Source: Brachionus plicatilis (lineage: Eukaryota; Rotifera; Eurotatoria; Ploima; Brachionidae). Taken from it: a stretch of 64,000 bases of DNA. The position numbers were made by a program, and so were the translations under genes. Under the pieces are notes generated by a model. The model was given only the letters and a program-made list of their open reading frames with translations. It searched no databases and had not been told where the DNA came from. Location of the stretch: NCBI GenBank assembly GCA_010279815.1, contig QEOQ01000508.1, positions 3,924,159-3,988,158 on the forward strand. Reading direction: 5' to 3'. The first letter of the stretch is position 1. The number at the start of each line of letters is the position of its first letter. This document shows, piece after piece, positions 11,620 through 22,274 of this stretch.

Positions 11620-12815
11620 ATTGCGAACACACACAGACATTAAGAATAGACTTGCTAAAGCAAAGAGTGCCTTTGCTAGACTCAGACCAGCAACAAAACT
11701 TAAACTATACAACAGTGTAGTAAAAGCAACATTGGTGTACTAAAGTGAATGTTAAGGGATGTGTGAATCTGACAGGAAAAGCCTTAACGCTTTCCACACT
11801 GGATTCTCGGGGTATACTGGCCTGAGACATTGTTGAATGCTATACAATGACCTATACAGAAGAACAAATTCAGCGGGGGCTAGAGCCCCTCCATTCAAAA
11901 AATTGGAGGGGCTGAGCCACCACAATTTTAAAATCAAAATTTAATAAAAATAAAAGCTAATAATAATAAATTTTTAGATGTTTTTGTGATAGTGATGATG
12001 AAATAGATGAACAAAGTACAAGTTCAAATGTTCAAGAAAATTTTTATCAAGTTTATATAAATTAAATTGATATTATTCACAAAAATATTGAGAACAGATT
12101 TGATTTTCAAAATATTAACCCCATTTCTAATATCTTTTCGATAATAACTATTGAAGAAAAGCTTGACTTAGAAAAAGTAAAAGAAAGTTAGGCTGATTTT
12201 TTATATATTATAAACAAAGATAAGTTATTTGTAGAAACGACTTAAGAGTTGGCTAAGAAATTATATGGGTCAAGAAAGACTTTCTAATGTTGCTTTACTA
12301 AATATTGAGTCTGATGAGGCAGACAAACTGAATGTTGAACAAATCTTAGAAATATTTGTTTCTAAAAAAAATAGAAAACTTAAATTTTTTTGAAGTTGTT
12401 ATTAATAGTTGTCGATTATTTTTAACTTTTTTTATAAACAAAAAAGTAATTTTATTCGCCTTTAATATTGTTAAAAAAATAATACTTTTTTTTAATCCTT
12501 TTTTAAATTTTTAAATTTGCAACTATTCTCCATAAAAGTAAAAAGGTACAAATAATAACAATATTTAGAAAAAAAATTTAGGAGGTGAGCCCGCCATCTG
12601 AAAACAGCTGGCTACGCCACTGCCAAAAATGGCTCTTCAATGAACACCTCAAGGGCGACGTAAGGTAGGACGACCAGCAGTTACATGGGGTTCAACAATC
12701 ACGAAAGAGCTCATCTAAATGGGAATGACATGGAGAAAAGCAAGAGTAAAGGCAAAAGATCGACTTGAGTGGAAATAAAAAATAATGACCTTATGCTCCA
12801 CAAGGGAAAAAATAA
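11620..12815 (+). mobile_element. degenerate LINE split by a hAT insertion
   Basis: The left part (11620-11760) encodes a reverse-transcriptase thumb-like run (KNRLAKAKSAFARLRP, then LKLYNSVVKATL). The right part (12635-12810) encodes a typical extreme C-terminus of RTE/CR1-like LINE proteins (GRPAVTWGSTITKEL, TWRKARVKAKDRLEW, TLCSTRE). Stops interrupt both. The two halves are separated by the hAT piece at 11871-12622, so the LINE is older than that insertion. Confidence 0.55.
11871..12622 (+). mobile_element. hAT (ZMYM/TTF-type) element remnant
   Basis: The left edge begins CAGCGGGGGCTAGAGCCCC. The right edge, read inward, begins CAGTGGCGTAGCCAGCTG, the end typical of hAT elements whose proteins carry TTF/ZMYM domains. 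Between them, stop-riddled translations (YQVYIN, IDIIHKNIENRFDFQ, LDLEKVK) resemble the middle of such transposases. An 8-base target duplication is not intact. Confidence 0.5.
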
Positions 12816-12821
12816 GGAAAA

Positions 12822-13042
12822 AAATGCAGCTATTTCTTCACTTAAATTTTTTTTAGATTCAATAATAATTTTAAGAGCAATCATATCTGGTTGTTTAGCG
12901 GCTAATTCTTTAATATTTGCTTTAATTGCTTTAATGTGAGTTTTAATTGTTGGTGCATATTCATGTTCTCTTAATATTTCAATTAGTGGTTTAGTACCAT
13001 TGGTACATGCAGTTCCCGAGCAATTTGGGAACTCAGTATCCT
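12822..13042 (-). pseudogene. open coding-like stretch of unknown origin
   Basis: On the minus strand about 73 codons are open without a stop and strongly protein-like. They include KPLIEILREHEYAPTIKTH, KANIKELAAKQPDM and ALKIIIESKKNLSEEIAA. A stop lies directly upstream and no initiating ATG is seen, so this is a fragment. It is predicted to be helical and lysine-rich. I do not recognise it. It sits between LINE debris and the next LINE and may be captured host or element sequence. Confidence 0.35.
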
Positions 13043-13189
13043 ACATTTTTGATGGAAAATTACGTAAAATGATTTAATATTACCCGTTCTGCGGTTTAAA
13101 ATATAACTCTATTTTTTTTTCAGTAGATTTACTTAAAATTTTTTTATTTTTTTATTCTATATTTACTTTGAAGTTTTTTTAGGTTGTAA

Positions 13190-14905
13190 AAAAAAAAAAA
13201 AAAAAAAAAATGATCAATTTTCAGCAAATTCCATATTTGTTCAACATCTCAATCCTTAAACCTCTTGTTAAGGACAATAAAAAATCAAACAAAGACATAA
13301 ATAATTTACGTCCAGTAGCAATCTCAGACGCGATCTCAAACCTTTTTGAAGCAGTGCTTCTTAAAGGTCTCGAAAAAGACTACAAAGACAATGAGAAACA
13401 ATTCGGCTTCAAAAAAAAATCATCTTGTAGTCATGCATTATTTGTCTTAAAACAAGCCATCCGATTAAGTAACTTCCTTTGTAAACGTCTATACGTCTGT
13501 GCAATTGACGCATCAAAAGCATTCGATAAAGTTAACCGAACAAAACTTTGGGTCAAAATGATATCGAAAAATATAGATCCTGCAATTATAATGGCCACAA
13601 TCAAGTACTACGAAAACTCTCTGATGATAATCCAAAATAGCAATGAATTTTCGAATCTTTTCAAAACGACCCTTGGTGTACGTCAAGGTGGCGTAATGTC
13701 TCCAAAACTTTTTTCTATTTATGTAGATGATCTAATTGTTCATATTGAATCACTCGAACATGGAATTACAATAGACGACAAAATTAAGATCGATATAATT
13801 TCATATGCCGACGACATTCTTTTAATAAGCACCACCAAAATAGGATTACAAGCTCAGTTAGATGTGGTACAAGAATACGGAGACCGATTTGAAATAAAGT
13901 TTAACCCAGATAAAACTATGCTAATTATCTTCAACTCAAAGGTTATCAGACACATTAACGAAAGAAGGCAGGATGTATGGCAAGATGAATTGATACTAAA
14001 CAACTCCGAAATCAAGCAAACTAAGACAATGAAATATTTAGGTGTAGGGCTCTGTGACGACGACAGAAATAAGACTCATCTAGACAAACGTAAAAAACTA
14101 GCAATAGCAGCCTTTGCCAGGCTCAAAAAAACAGGTATCTTCAGTGAAAATATCCATCCGAAAACAAAAGGACACCTTTACAATGCTCATATCAGACCTA
14201 TACTCTTCTACGGTGTTGAAAACCTGTACCTAAATAAGACTGAAAAAAACAATCTCAAAAGGACAGAAGGCAACTTACTTAAGATGATAATTGGGATACC
14301 AACCCGCTGTAGGACAAAAAATCTCGCATTATCGCTCAAGATCGAATCAACTAACTGGCGACTAGAATCTGTCAAGTGCGACTTCTTCATTAGACTAAGT
14401 ATGAACAAGTACACGAAGAGTATACTAGAAAACGTGCACGACTTGAACATATCAAAAGACTTGACTAGAGAAATAATAGATATGCGAGACTATTACCAAC
14501 AAATCACAGGAACTCAATGCTCGGACCTGATCCAATTTTGTCACTTAAACAAATACATGATAAAAACAGAGATCAGATCAATGTATAAACATAATGAAAT
14601 AGTATCCAAAATTAATAAAATTTTTGACCTGAAGAACCGTAGCGTGATACCAAAAAAACTCTACGAGCTAATCAAATTCAACACGGAAGCCCAAAATTGA
14701 ACCCATAAATTAACATCTTTTATTTATTTTTTTTTTTTTTTTTTTTTTTCTCTTTTTAAGTTTTTTTTTATACGAAATATTTTGTATTTTATTAGTAAAA
14801 TTGCAATACGCTTTATTTTACAGCGTAATGCGACGTGGCCGGAGAGCGGCCTTAGCTCAAATGTAAATAAATAAATAAATAAAATATCAAAAAATAAATA
14901 AAAGT
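13190..14905 (+). mobile_element. 5'-truncated LINE retrotransposon with 3' hairpin and AAAT tail
   Basis: The element starts in an A-run (13190-13209) just before the reverse-transcriptase domain, so the endonuclease region is missing. It contains the intact frame listed next. It ends in a 3' untranslated part whose last segment forms a small stem (GAGC..GCTC, 14844-14858) followed by repeated AAAT (14866-14905). Stem plus short-repeat tail is a LINE 3'-end signature also seen at 42.0 and 42.16 kb. Confidence 0.75.
13210..14700 (+). CDS. LINE reverse transcriptase (N-terminally truncated ORF2)
   Basis: A 496-codon frame without stops. Motifs in order: NLRPVAISDAISNLFE (motif 1, near 32-47), IDASKAFDKV (99-108, first catalytic aspartate), GVRQGGVMSP (156-165), YADDILL (199-205, catalytic YADD), and MKYLGVGL (thumb side). 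After that comes a C-terminal region without a recognised RNase H. Full-length relatives would carry an endonuclease upstream, which is absent. The ATG at the A-run is only the first available and is probably not a natural start. The open frame suggests recent insertion. Confidence 0.85.
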   Translation: MINFQQIPYLFNISILKPLVKDNKKSNKDINNLRPVAISDAISNLFEAVLLKGLEKDYKDNEKQFGFKKKSSCSHALFVLKQAIRLSNFLCKRLYVCAIDASKAFDKVNRTKLWVKMISKNIDPAIIMATIKYYENSLMIIQNSNEFSNLFKTTLGVRQGGVMSPKLFSIYVDDLIVHIESLEHGITIDDKIKIDIISYADDILLISTTKIGLQAQLDVVQEYGDRFEIKFNPDKTMLIIFNSKVIRHINERRQDVWQDELILNNSEIKQTKTMKYLGVGLCDDDRNKTHLDKRKKLAIAAFARLKKTGIFSENIHPKTKGHLYNAHIRPILFYGVENLYLNKTEKNNLKRTEGNLLKMIIGIPTRCRTKNLALSLKIESTNWRLESVKCDFFIRLSMNKYTKSILENVHDLNISKDLTREIIDMRDYYQQITGTQCSDLIQFCHLNKYMIKTEIRSMYKHNEIVSKINKIFDLKNRSVIPKKLYELIKFNTEAQN

Positions 14906-15084
14906 TATCAAATTAGCTTTATTAAAATAAAAAGTTCGATATAGCAGAAAAGAAAGAAAGTAATGAATTAATAAAAAAATTTTATTTAATGTTTCTAGTT
15001 TGTTATTCTCATCATAATTAATTAAAATATTGATTATTGAATCGTCAATAGGCTTAGTCGATTTTTTTATACCTAAATGGATTA

Positions 15085-15265
15085 TGATTTGAAATAAAAA
15101 CCTAAATGGTGCAATTGTGGATGTTTTTTTTGTGATTGTGTGATGTCAGCCTTAATTTCATTTGGTGGAATTGTGTCGGATTTAATCGACATATTATCTA
15201 GCAAATCAATAATTTTTTCTATCTTTATTCTAAAAGTGTTAATTTTTAATTTGACGCTTTTTTAA
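15085..15265 (-). pseudogene. coding-like fragment of unknown family
   Basis: The minus strand is open for about 55 codons (KIEKIIDLLDNMSIKSD, then IPPNEIKADITQSQKKH) before a stop at about 15083. The composition is coding-like with no start. It may be part of a transposon accessory protein. Not recognised. Confidence 0.25.
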
Positions 15266-15522
15266 ATATTCTCTAATGACAATGCGATTTTGAATATTCT
15301 ATTTTAAATAACATGAATTTGCTATTTTCTTTGCTAAAATGAAGATGCTTTTTTAAATGTCTTATTTTAAACTATGCTAATTTAATATGGACTCGTTAAT
15401 TGATTAGATAAGAATGAAAAATGAGGATTCATTTTAAACCTCAAAAATTTAAGCATCTTTAAAAAATATCATTTTTAATATTATTTTTCTATTTTAGAAA
15501 AAAAAGGCTTTTATACCCCATT

Positions 15523-15950
15523 TTACCGTAAACCCTTGCGCATAGGCGCAGCAGTTAATACCAGGCCCTACAACTACCGCAATGCGGCTAATCCCAGTCA
15601 TTTCATGTAAAAAAAAATTAAAATTGAATTAAAAAGATTTTTCGCGCCTAAGACAGGATCCGGGATTTACCATGTGGTAAACCCAGGAATTTGTCGTTTT
15701 ACCGCACCATAAACTGATTCATAACCGCGAAAAAAAAAATTGAAATAAGCATTTAAATGCCGTTATAGGTCGATTTTAATTTAAAAGTTTCGAAACAACC
15801 GCATGCGGTAAAATTAAGTTTTTAAGGAAAAAAAAACATTTTTTAAAAAAAGAAAAAAATTTAAAAAAGTTGGTTTTGCAATTTTTCTCTTTTCTTTTTT
15901 TCTACGCTTTTTTTTTGAACCAATTTTTAATCAAACTTAAGTTTATAAAG
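15523..15950 (+). repeat. solo arm of the TACCGTAAACCC foldback element
   Basis: Almost identical to the left arm of the foldback element at 38047-39014 (shared landmarks: CCGTAAACCCTTGCGCATAG, CAACCGCATGCGGTAAAATT). After the arm, the beginning of the opposite arm (GAACCAATTTTTAATCAA) follows directly. The internal loop and most of the second arm have therefore been lost. Confidence 0.8.
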
Positions 15951-16134
15951 TATATAAAAGTACTATAGTCTATGTACTATTCACGTTTGAAAAAAAATAA
16001 TATTTTAATTAGTGTACAAATTGTGCAAATAAATTAAATATTGTGTATAATCAATCTAGTAATAATATTTTTTTTAAAATTAGACTTGAAGTTTTAAAAT
16101 TTTGATAAATACAAAAAGTAAAAATGCTTTAATT

Positions 16135-16367
16135 TATTTTCTAATTGTGCAAAAATGGCTCTATAAAAAGTACAATATTGTACAAATTTGTACAAAAGAA
16201 TTCCAAGCTCTGCAAAAACTCTGCAATTTTCTGTAAAATGCACACCATCAAAAAATCCTTGATTAAACTATGCAATAAATTGCAGAGTTTTTGCAGAGCT
16301 TGGAATTCTTTTGTACAAATTTGTACAATATTGTACTTTTTATAGAGCCATTTTTGCACAATTAGAA
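16135..16367. repeat. near-perfect palindrome (foldback element, about 90-base arms)
   Basis: The left arm (16135-16225) and right arm (16276-16367) are near-exact inverted copies from TTTTCTAATTGTGC to the loop at about 16230-16275. The long open frames on both strands here are by-products of the palindrome. A diverged relative lies at 54960-55490. Confidence 0.85.
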
Positions 16368-16802
16368 AAGAAACTATAAAGTTTTTACTTTTTATACTGT
16401 AATTTTTGTACTAAAATTTCACATTGCCCTTTAATGAATACATGTTATTTTTACTAACTCTTTTTTTGCACCCGCTGCAATAAAAAGAAAATCTAAATAA
16501 TACCGTTTTATAAATCTAATCGTTCAACCGTAAAAAACTTCGGGATGTCCTTTAATTGATTTTAAAAAAATTTAAGAGTAAGGCATTTTATTTCACTTCG
16601 AAATTCGAATTATCAGAGTCGACAAATAAATGATTTGTTTTGAAATAATTTTCATTACTACAGTTTAGGCAAAGAATAGAAACAAAAATTCAATTCAATT
16701 TCAAAATTTTTGATTTTATCATTAAACCTTAAAATTTAAATTTTTGTTAAACATCAAAAAATTAAAAAATTTATTTGAGATCATTAATTTTGCTTCTTTA
16801 TT

Positions 16803-17879
16803 TCAAAACAAAAAATTAAGAAATTTTTTCAAATATTCTATTAATTTAATATTTGTTTCTGTTAACATCCAGCACACTCTTCTCATTTTTGGGGGCAAAT
16901 TTTTTGCTAATTCGTAAGCTTTGTAAGGAACTTTTGAGAAAAAAAATTTTCTTGTTCGCCCAGATGTACATTGATTTTGATATTTCTTGTTTAAATTTTT
17001 GAGAATTCCAACTTCTTCTCTTAACAATGGCGCCAATTTCTGATATAACTTTTTATAAAAATTATACAAAACATAATCAGCATTACTCTCTTTTGGAATA
17101 ATCTCTTGTGCCATCAAACGTTGCTCTTGAGTCGGTGAGGCTGTCCCTTCGTTTACACTCAAGCAGACAATGTCATCGTATGAAAGATTAAGAAATTTTT
17201 TTAAAAGAACCATTCCTTCATTAAAATATTCAGCTAGTAGAACCAAATCAAAATCCTGCTGAAAATCTTTGAGTAGTTGTTTTTTTGAACCTTTATAATA
17301 ACCACCACATTCTACCAAACCGAGATCATAGCTCATTAGATTTCTAGTAAAACATGCTTCCGAAAGATTAAAATTAATTGTTTGATTTGTGAGTGTTTTG
17401 TTGTAAAATGATTTGAAATACAATTCTTTTATTTTTGTTTTAGGCGGGTTGTAATTTAATGAAGATAAAAATTGTTTGACTGGATCTCGAATTATAGTCA
17501 CATAGATAGAGTTGTTTTTTGGAAATATTTTCCGGGCAAGTTTTGAATTGTGAATAGCATGACTAAAAAATATCTTATTTTTTGCTGAATAAACTCCTTC
17601 GGAAAAATTACTGATAATTTTTTGAATAACATTCATTTTATTTTTTAGTGCTAAACGAACAAGTACATTTTTGACTGCACTAGAACCAGTTTTATGTGTT
17701 TTTAAATAATAAATATTTATATTATGCATCTTTTTAAATTTATTCATAGAACTCAAAATCCATCTCCTTTCAGAAGAATTAATAATTGAAATATTAAAAC
17801 CATTTTTGGTTGAAAAATGATAATGATAAAAGTAAAAAATTGAGAAAAAAGAAACAAATATTACAATTTTTCTGTTCAT
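16803..17879 (-). CDS. Gal3ST-like sulfotransferase, copy 2
   Basis: A 358-codon single-exon gene on the minus strand. Same layout as copy 1: signal anchor at about 5-20, phosphosulfate loop KTHKTGSSAVKN at 60-71, IRDPVKQFLSSL at 129-140, and conserved MSYDLGL. It differs from copy 1 mainly in the anchor region, in a short stretch after residue 80 (IQKIISNFSEG for IENIRSKFSKG) and near 175 (EACFTRN for ELSCTRN). The C-terminal half is closer to copy 3 than to copy 1, which suggests successive duplication or gene conversion. Its 3' end and downstream flank are repeated in inverted orientation at 18183-18560. Confidence 0.85.
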   Translation of the reverse strand: MNRKIVIFVSFFSIFYFYHYHFSTKNGFNISIINSSERRWILSSMNKFKKMHNINIYYLKTHKTGSSAVKNVLVRLALKNKMNVIQKIISNFSEGVYSAKNKIFFSHAIHNSKLARKIFPKNNSIYVTIIRDPVKQFLSSLNYNPPKTKIKELYFKSFYNKTLTNQTINFNLSEACFTRNLMSYDLGLVECGGYYKGSKKQLLKDFQQDFDLVLLAEYFNEGMVLLKKFLNLSYDDIVCLSVNEGTASPTQEQRLMAQEIIPKESNADYVLYNFYKKLYQKLAPLLREEVGILKNLNKKYQNQCTSGRTRKFFFSKVPYKAYELAKNLPPKMRRVCWMLTETNIKLIEYLKKFLNFLF

Positions 17880-18182
17880 TTACAGTTAAACTTTATATTT
17901 TTTAAAAAACTTAAAATGAATCTTTTAAAATTCAAAATATGAATATTTAAATAGAAAATTTATCTCGAAACAAGATCTTGAATCGAGTAGATACTGAATC
18001 ATCAGTAATTAGTATCAAATAATTTTATTCTGATCTGAATTTTTTAGTTTCTATTTAAATTTATTGCTTCAAAGTCTTTTTTAATAATTCAAGAAATATC
18101 ACCAATTAATCGAATTTGCATTTAAATTCATTTAAAAATTTTAAATTTCATTTTTGGTTAAAAAATATAAAGTTTAACTTTA

Positions 18183-18560
18183 TAAAACGAATTAGCAAAA
18201 AATTTGTCGCCAAAAGTGAGATAAATATGCTGGATGTTAACAGAAACAAATGCTAAATTAATAGAATATTTGAAAAAATTTCTTGATTTTTTTGTTTTGA
18301 AATGAAGAAGCAAAATAAATGATCTCAAATGAATAATTTAATCTTTTGATGTTTAACCAAAATTTAGTTATTTTAAATTTCAAAGTTTATTGATAAAATT
18401 AAAAATTTTCAAATTGAACAGAATTTTTTTTTCTATTTTTGCCTAAACTGTAGAAATAAAAATTATTTCTAAAACAAAACAAATATTTGACGATATTGAC
18501 ATTAATTAAAAAATTTCAGAGAAAGGTAATTTGGTTCACTTCGAATTCGATGTTACCTGA
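18183..18560 (+). pseudogene. broken 3' end of a Gal3ST-like gene with its downstream flank
   Basis: The first about 115 bases match the last part of the sulfotransferase genes (ELAKNL, CWMLTETN, LIEYLKKFL) with an in-frame stop after the equivalent of KVR. The match continues past the stop codon into the downstream flank of copy 2 (16580-16800), including TCACTTCGAATTCGA near 18537. It lies in inverted orientation to copy 2, so copy 2 and this fragment form a large imperfect inverted repeat. Confidence 0.75.
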
Positions 18561-18564
18561 GTCG

Positions 18565-20600
18565 TCAAGTATTTAAAAATATTAGACAACAAAAATAATC
18601 TTTCCTTGAATCTATTAGTTTAAAAACATGAGATCTTTATCGTTCAATAGTGGAATTATTCTTGATAAAAAACATAATCAAAAAAACTTCCATAAATTTT
18701 ATAAATTTATTTTTAGTTTCACAAATTTTTTCATAAATTTTAGGATCAAAAAACAAAATAATGATATGTTTCATCAATGTGTTTATCTTAAAATTTACTT
18801 CTAAAAACAAAGCGATGTTTGGCCCATCAGAGAAAATCTTATTCAAAAAAGTTACAATTTTTAAAATTGACAAAAATTAAATAATAAAAAAAAAAAAAAA
18901 TTTAATTAAAAATAGTTCCAGTTCCTATTTGCGTTTAAAAAAAGTGGCCGATGAAAACGTATGATACATTGCCAGCTGTACTTGCCTCGAAGAAAAGCTC
19001 GTAGCTCAGCAATATTATTAGATAAATAGTTTTTATTTATATTTTTTAAAAATAAAAAATTTCATTAAAATATGGAAGCATTTTAAACAAAATACGAATT
19101 CAATATATTCAAAATATGAGACCAGTTAATTAATTATTTCTTATTATTTTGATCCATATGTATTCACACTTTTTATGAGATCATTTAATAAAAATACGAG
19201 TGCAGTTTATTACCACCCTTTAAAAAATATCATAAAGTTTTATTTATTTTAAACCAAGATTCAAATCTTATGATTAAATTTTTAATTATTTTTGCTGTCA
19301 TTGATGCAAGCAAAGAGCATAAATTAAAAATTTTAATTTACGCTCTTTCCTGTTTAAGATAAAGTATTTAGCTTTAGTTAAGTAAATTGTGTGTCTTGGC
19401 TGCCAAATGCATTTGAAGGAAATTACGATTATTTTGTCACAAATTTGTTCTCGTTTTAATCGAAGTCAGGAAACACGTAATTAAGCAAAAAATTTTTCCT
19501 ATTAATGGTAAACAAAGTGACTCGATTAAAATAAAATAAGAAAACATTTTTTGGTAATTTTTTTAATTAATTTTTCTGCATTAAAAATTTCAATTATTTA
19601 TTTAATTTAAACAAGTTTTGCTATTAATAAATACAATTTCCATATCTGGCTTCAATTTAAAAGAACAAAAATTGAGAATTTTTCTAATTTCAGTAAAATG
19701 AACATGAGATTTTTACATATTTTTGCATAAAAAATTTCAGCAATAAAAAATTTTATTTTTTCAAAGATAAATTTTGTTTGAAGAAATTCAAGTTTTGAAT
19801 AACTTTTTGATATTTAATTTAACGATAAAAATATCATTTTTCGCTTGAATTTTATCTAGTTAAAAACTTTGTTTAAAAAGCTTTAAACTTAAATTTCTTT
19901 TTTCGTATGTTAAAGCTAAATTTGAAAATCTGGTTTAAAATCGAGTGCTGGAGTTTTTTTTTCACTACTTAAAATCTTCAAACCTGGTGGAAAAATTTAT
20001 CTTAATTTTTGCGAATTTAAAATATTTTTTTTAAACAGCAAACGTTAAGTTTTCACTCGATTATTATAATTTTCATTGATTTTTCCCGGAGAAAAGCTAG
20101 AAAAGAACTGAAAGAAAGAGAAATTACAAGAATATTTTATTATTATTAATTGTAGAATATTTAATATTTGTTTTTTTTTTGAGATTATTTTTATTACTCC
20201 AGTTTAACAATTACCCAAGCTTGTTTCAAAAGGTACTCTAAAAAGTCGTGATTTTATAAAAAAGATATCTTTTAATTGTCGCATAATTCTTATCTTTTTT
20301 TCTTTTAAACACTTTAAAAGCGTTGTTTTTTTATCATTTAGATCGAAAAGAGTTTTTAGAGTGTATTTAAAGCCAAAAATTTTAAAAGATTAGATTTTTT
20401 ATTTATTTAAATTTTAAATTCTTAATAAAAAAAAAAATAATGTTTTTAATCATCCTGTTTGGCATAGTAACAAAATTTTTGCGCGTACTACGAAGCTTAT
20501 TTTCTAATCGAAAAATAAATAAGCCCGAGGATTTTTCAATTTTTATTACTTCGCAAATTAATTAAAAAAAGAAATGAAAATTTATTTTTAATTTAAATAA
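18565..20600. other. intergenic, no supported gene
   Basis: AT-rich. A 78-codon frame at 18637-18873 (-) and a slightly richer patch at 18945-19020 are the only non-random-looking parts. Neither shows a recognisable domain. Confidence 0.45.
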
Positions 20601-20623
20601 TGACGTATTTCAAGCTTGTTTAA

Positions 20624-20812
20624 ATGGCACACCTTTTGTACCAGTCAGCATTTTTGTTCATTCCAATGGCTTGGTTAATTAAATTATTTTTGAAAGCGCA
20701 GGGAGGCAAAAAGAGCTGCTTCCAGGCTGGAGAAGTGTTTGCAATACCATCTGATGGTGGTCAGTTGGTACCTGGGATAAATAATAGTCTAAATTTGCTC
20801 ACTGATCATTGA
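20624..20812 (+). other. small open frame upstream of NDRG copy 1
   Basis: 62 codons with a hydrophobic start (LFIPMAWLIKLFL) and a richer-than-average GC content for the region. It could be 5' transcribed sequence of the NDRG gene that starts 290 bases later, a small gene, or a repeat. Not recognised. Confidence 0.2.
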
Positions 20813-21104
20813 AAATTCTGCATAGGCTTCAATGGGTCTCTTTCTCTTAGTTCCAGATTAAAAAAGCGGTTCTGAATGAGACAGAGGCTGAGTTTTCTCA
20901 TAAATTTTTAATCAGGAATCCTGATACTCAGAGTGCTTTAGTCAGATATTATAATTTATTCTAAAATTATTATTTTCTATTTTAACCAGAATTTCTACAA
21001 TTAAAATAAATGATTTTTTTTTGTATGGCATCAAAAACAAGATTCAAATATTTAAACCAGATTTTGAATTTATTTTTAATTTTATTTAGAAAAAAAAAAT
21101 CAAA

Positions 21105-22267
21105 ATGTCCCAGAGCTCAGATGTAAGAATTGGTCAAAAAATAATTTGGCAAATTTTAATTTTTTTTTGTTCTACTAGCAATTAAAACCAGTTAAAATAA
21201 ACTCCAAAGTTCTCAATTTGGACTTTACAGCCTACATCCAAGACGAAACTTGCGCCTCACAGCAACGATGTCACATAATGACCATTCATGACGTTGGCTG
21301 CGACCGTAAAAATTTGAAAAAAATTTCTAAAAATTAAAAATAAAATTTTCAATCAAGATACATCTTTCCAGCACTTGGTCTCCTGTCCAGAGATGGCCCA
21401 ATTAAAAAGTCGCATCATCTGGATACATGTGGATCTGCCAGGCCAAGAGCCAAACGCGCCTGACCTGGACCGATCTTATCCCACTGTCCAAGAGCTGGCC
21501 CAAGAATTAATTCTTGTTTTGAACCATTTTAATCTGCATGAAGTGACTGTGCTGGGAGAAGGAGCTGGAGCGAACATAGCGGCGCGTTTCGCCATGCAGT
21601 ACCCAAACAGGTGTCTTGGTGCCGCTTTGGTTCATCCAACAGGCGCAACCGCTTCATTTTTTCAGACCTTCAAGGAGAAGATAAATCATTTATTGGAGCC
21701 AGCTAGAAGTCATCACATGGCCGAGGGCGATGAGGCCTTTCTCTTGTGGCACAGATATGGCCAGAGCAATCTGGAAAATGAGCTGATCCAATCCAATATC
21801 AGAGAGTTCCAAGACAAATTGTACCATAACAGAAATGCAAAAAATTTGTCTCTTTTTATTGAGTCTTTTTTCAAGTAATATTTTTTTCCACAATTTGTGA
21901 CCAAAGCTAAAATTTGAAATTCTCAAGCCGAACAAATATCAATGAGAGACTGTGCGAGCTTCATGCTGATGTTTTGATTATAGTGGGCAAGAAAGCCTCG
22001 GCTGAAGAAGAGTGCAAAAAGTTTTATCGAGCTTTGTATGACACTCGAAGAGATGATATGAAAAAATTGACCAATTCAGCCTTACTTGAAGTAGACGATG
22101 TTGCTGATGTGATCGGAGAGGCGCCGAGCAAGTTGGCTCTAGCCTTACAATTTTTTTTACAAGGTATCGGCCTGCTGCCAGCTATGCCCATGAACAAAGA
22201 GCTGCCTGGTCTGGGCAGAATGAGCAAGCGTTTCTCAATGGAAGATGCTGACCGACCAAATAACTAA
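21105..22267 (+). CDS. NDRG: NDRG-family protein, copy 1
   Basis: Four exons resolved from splice signals and frame: 21105-21122, 21179-21305, 21358-21874 and 21928-22267, giving 333 residues. NDRG proteins are alpha/beta-hydrolase-fold proteins without catalytic activity that act in stress response and trafficking. Visible marks: IMTIHDVG (strand and oxyanion-like segment), WIHVDLPGQEPNAP (matching the family's HVDAPGQ motif), LGEGAGANI (the nucleophile elbow with no serine, as in the family), HADVLIIVGKKA, and a C-terminal LQFFLQGIGLLP (family FVQGMGY). It lacks the long C-terminal repeat tail of vertebrate NDRG1. The second intron enters within a codon after GCD and the third within the codon after ESFF, exactly as in copy 2. 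Confidence 0.85.
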
Positions 22268-22274
22268 TTTTTTT

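Noticed and set aside
16141..16359. Similar open frames on both strands
   Set aside because: By-product of the palindrome; both strands encode the same arm.
18945..19025. Possible tRNA or structured RNA (contains TAGCTCAG)
   Set aside because: No cloverleaf: neither a T-arm GTTCRA motif nor a matching acceptor stem is found at the right spacing.
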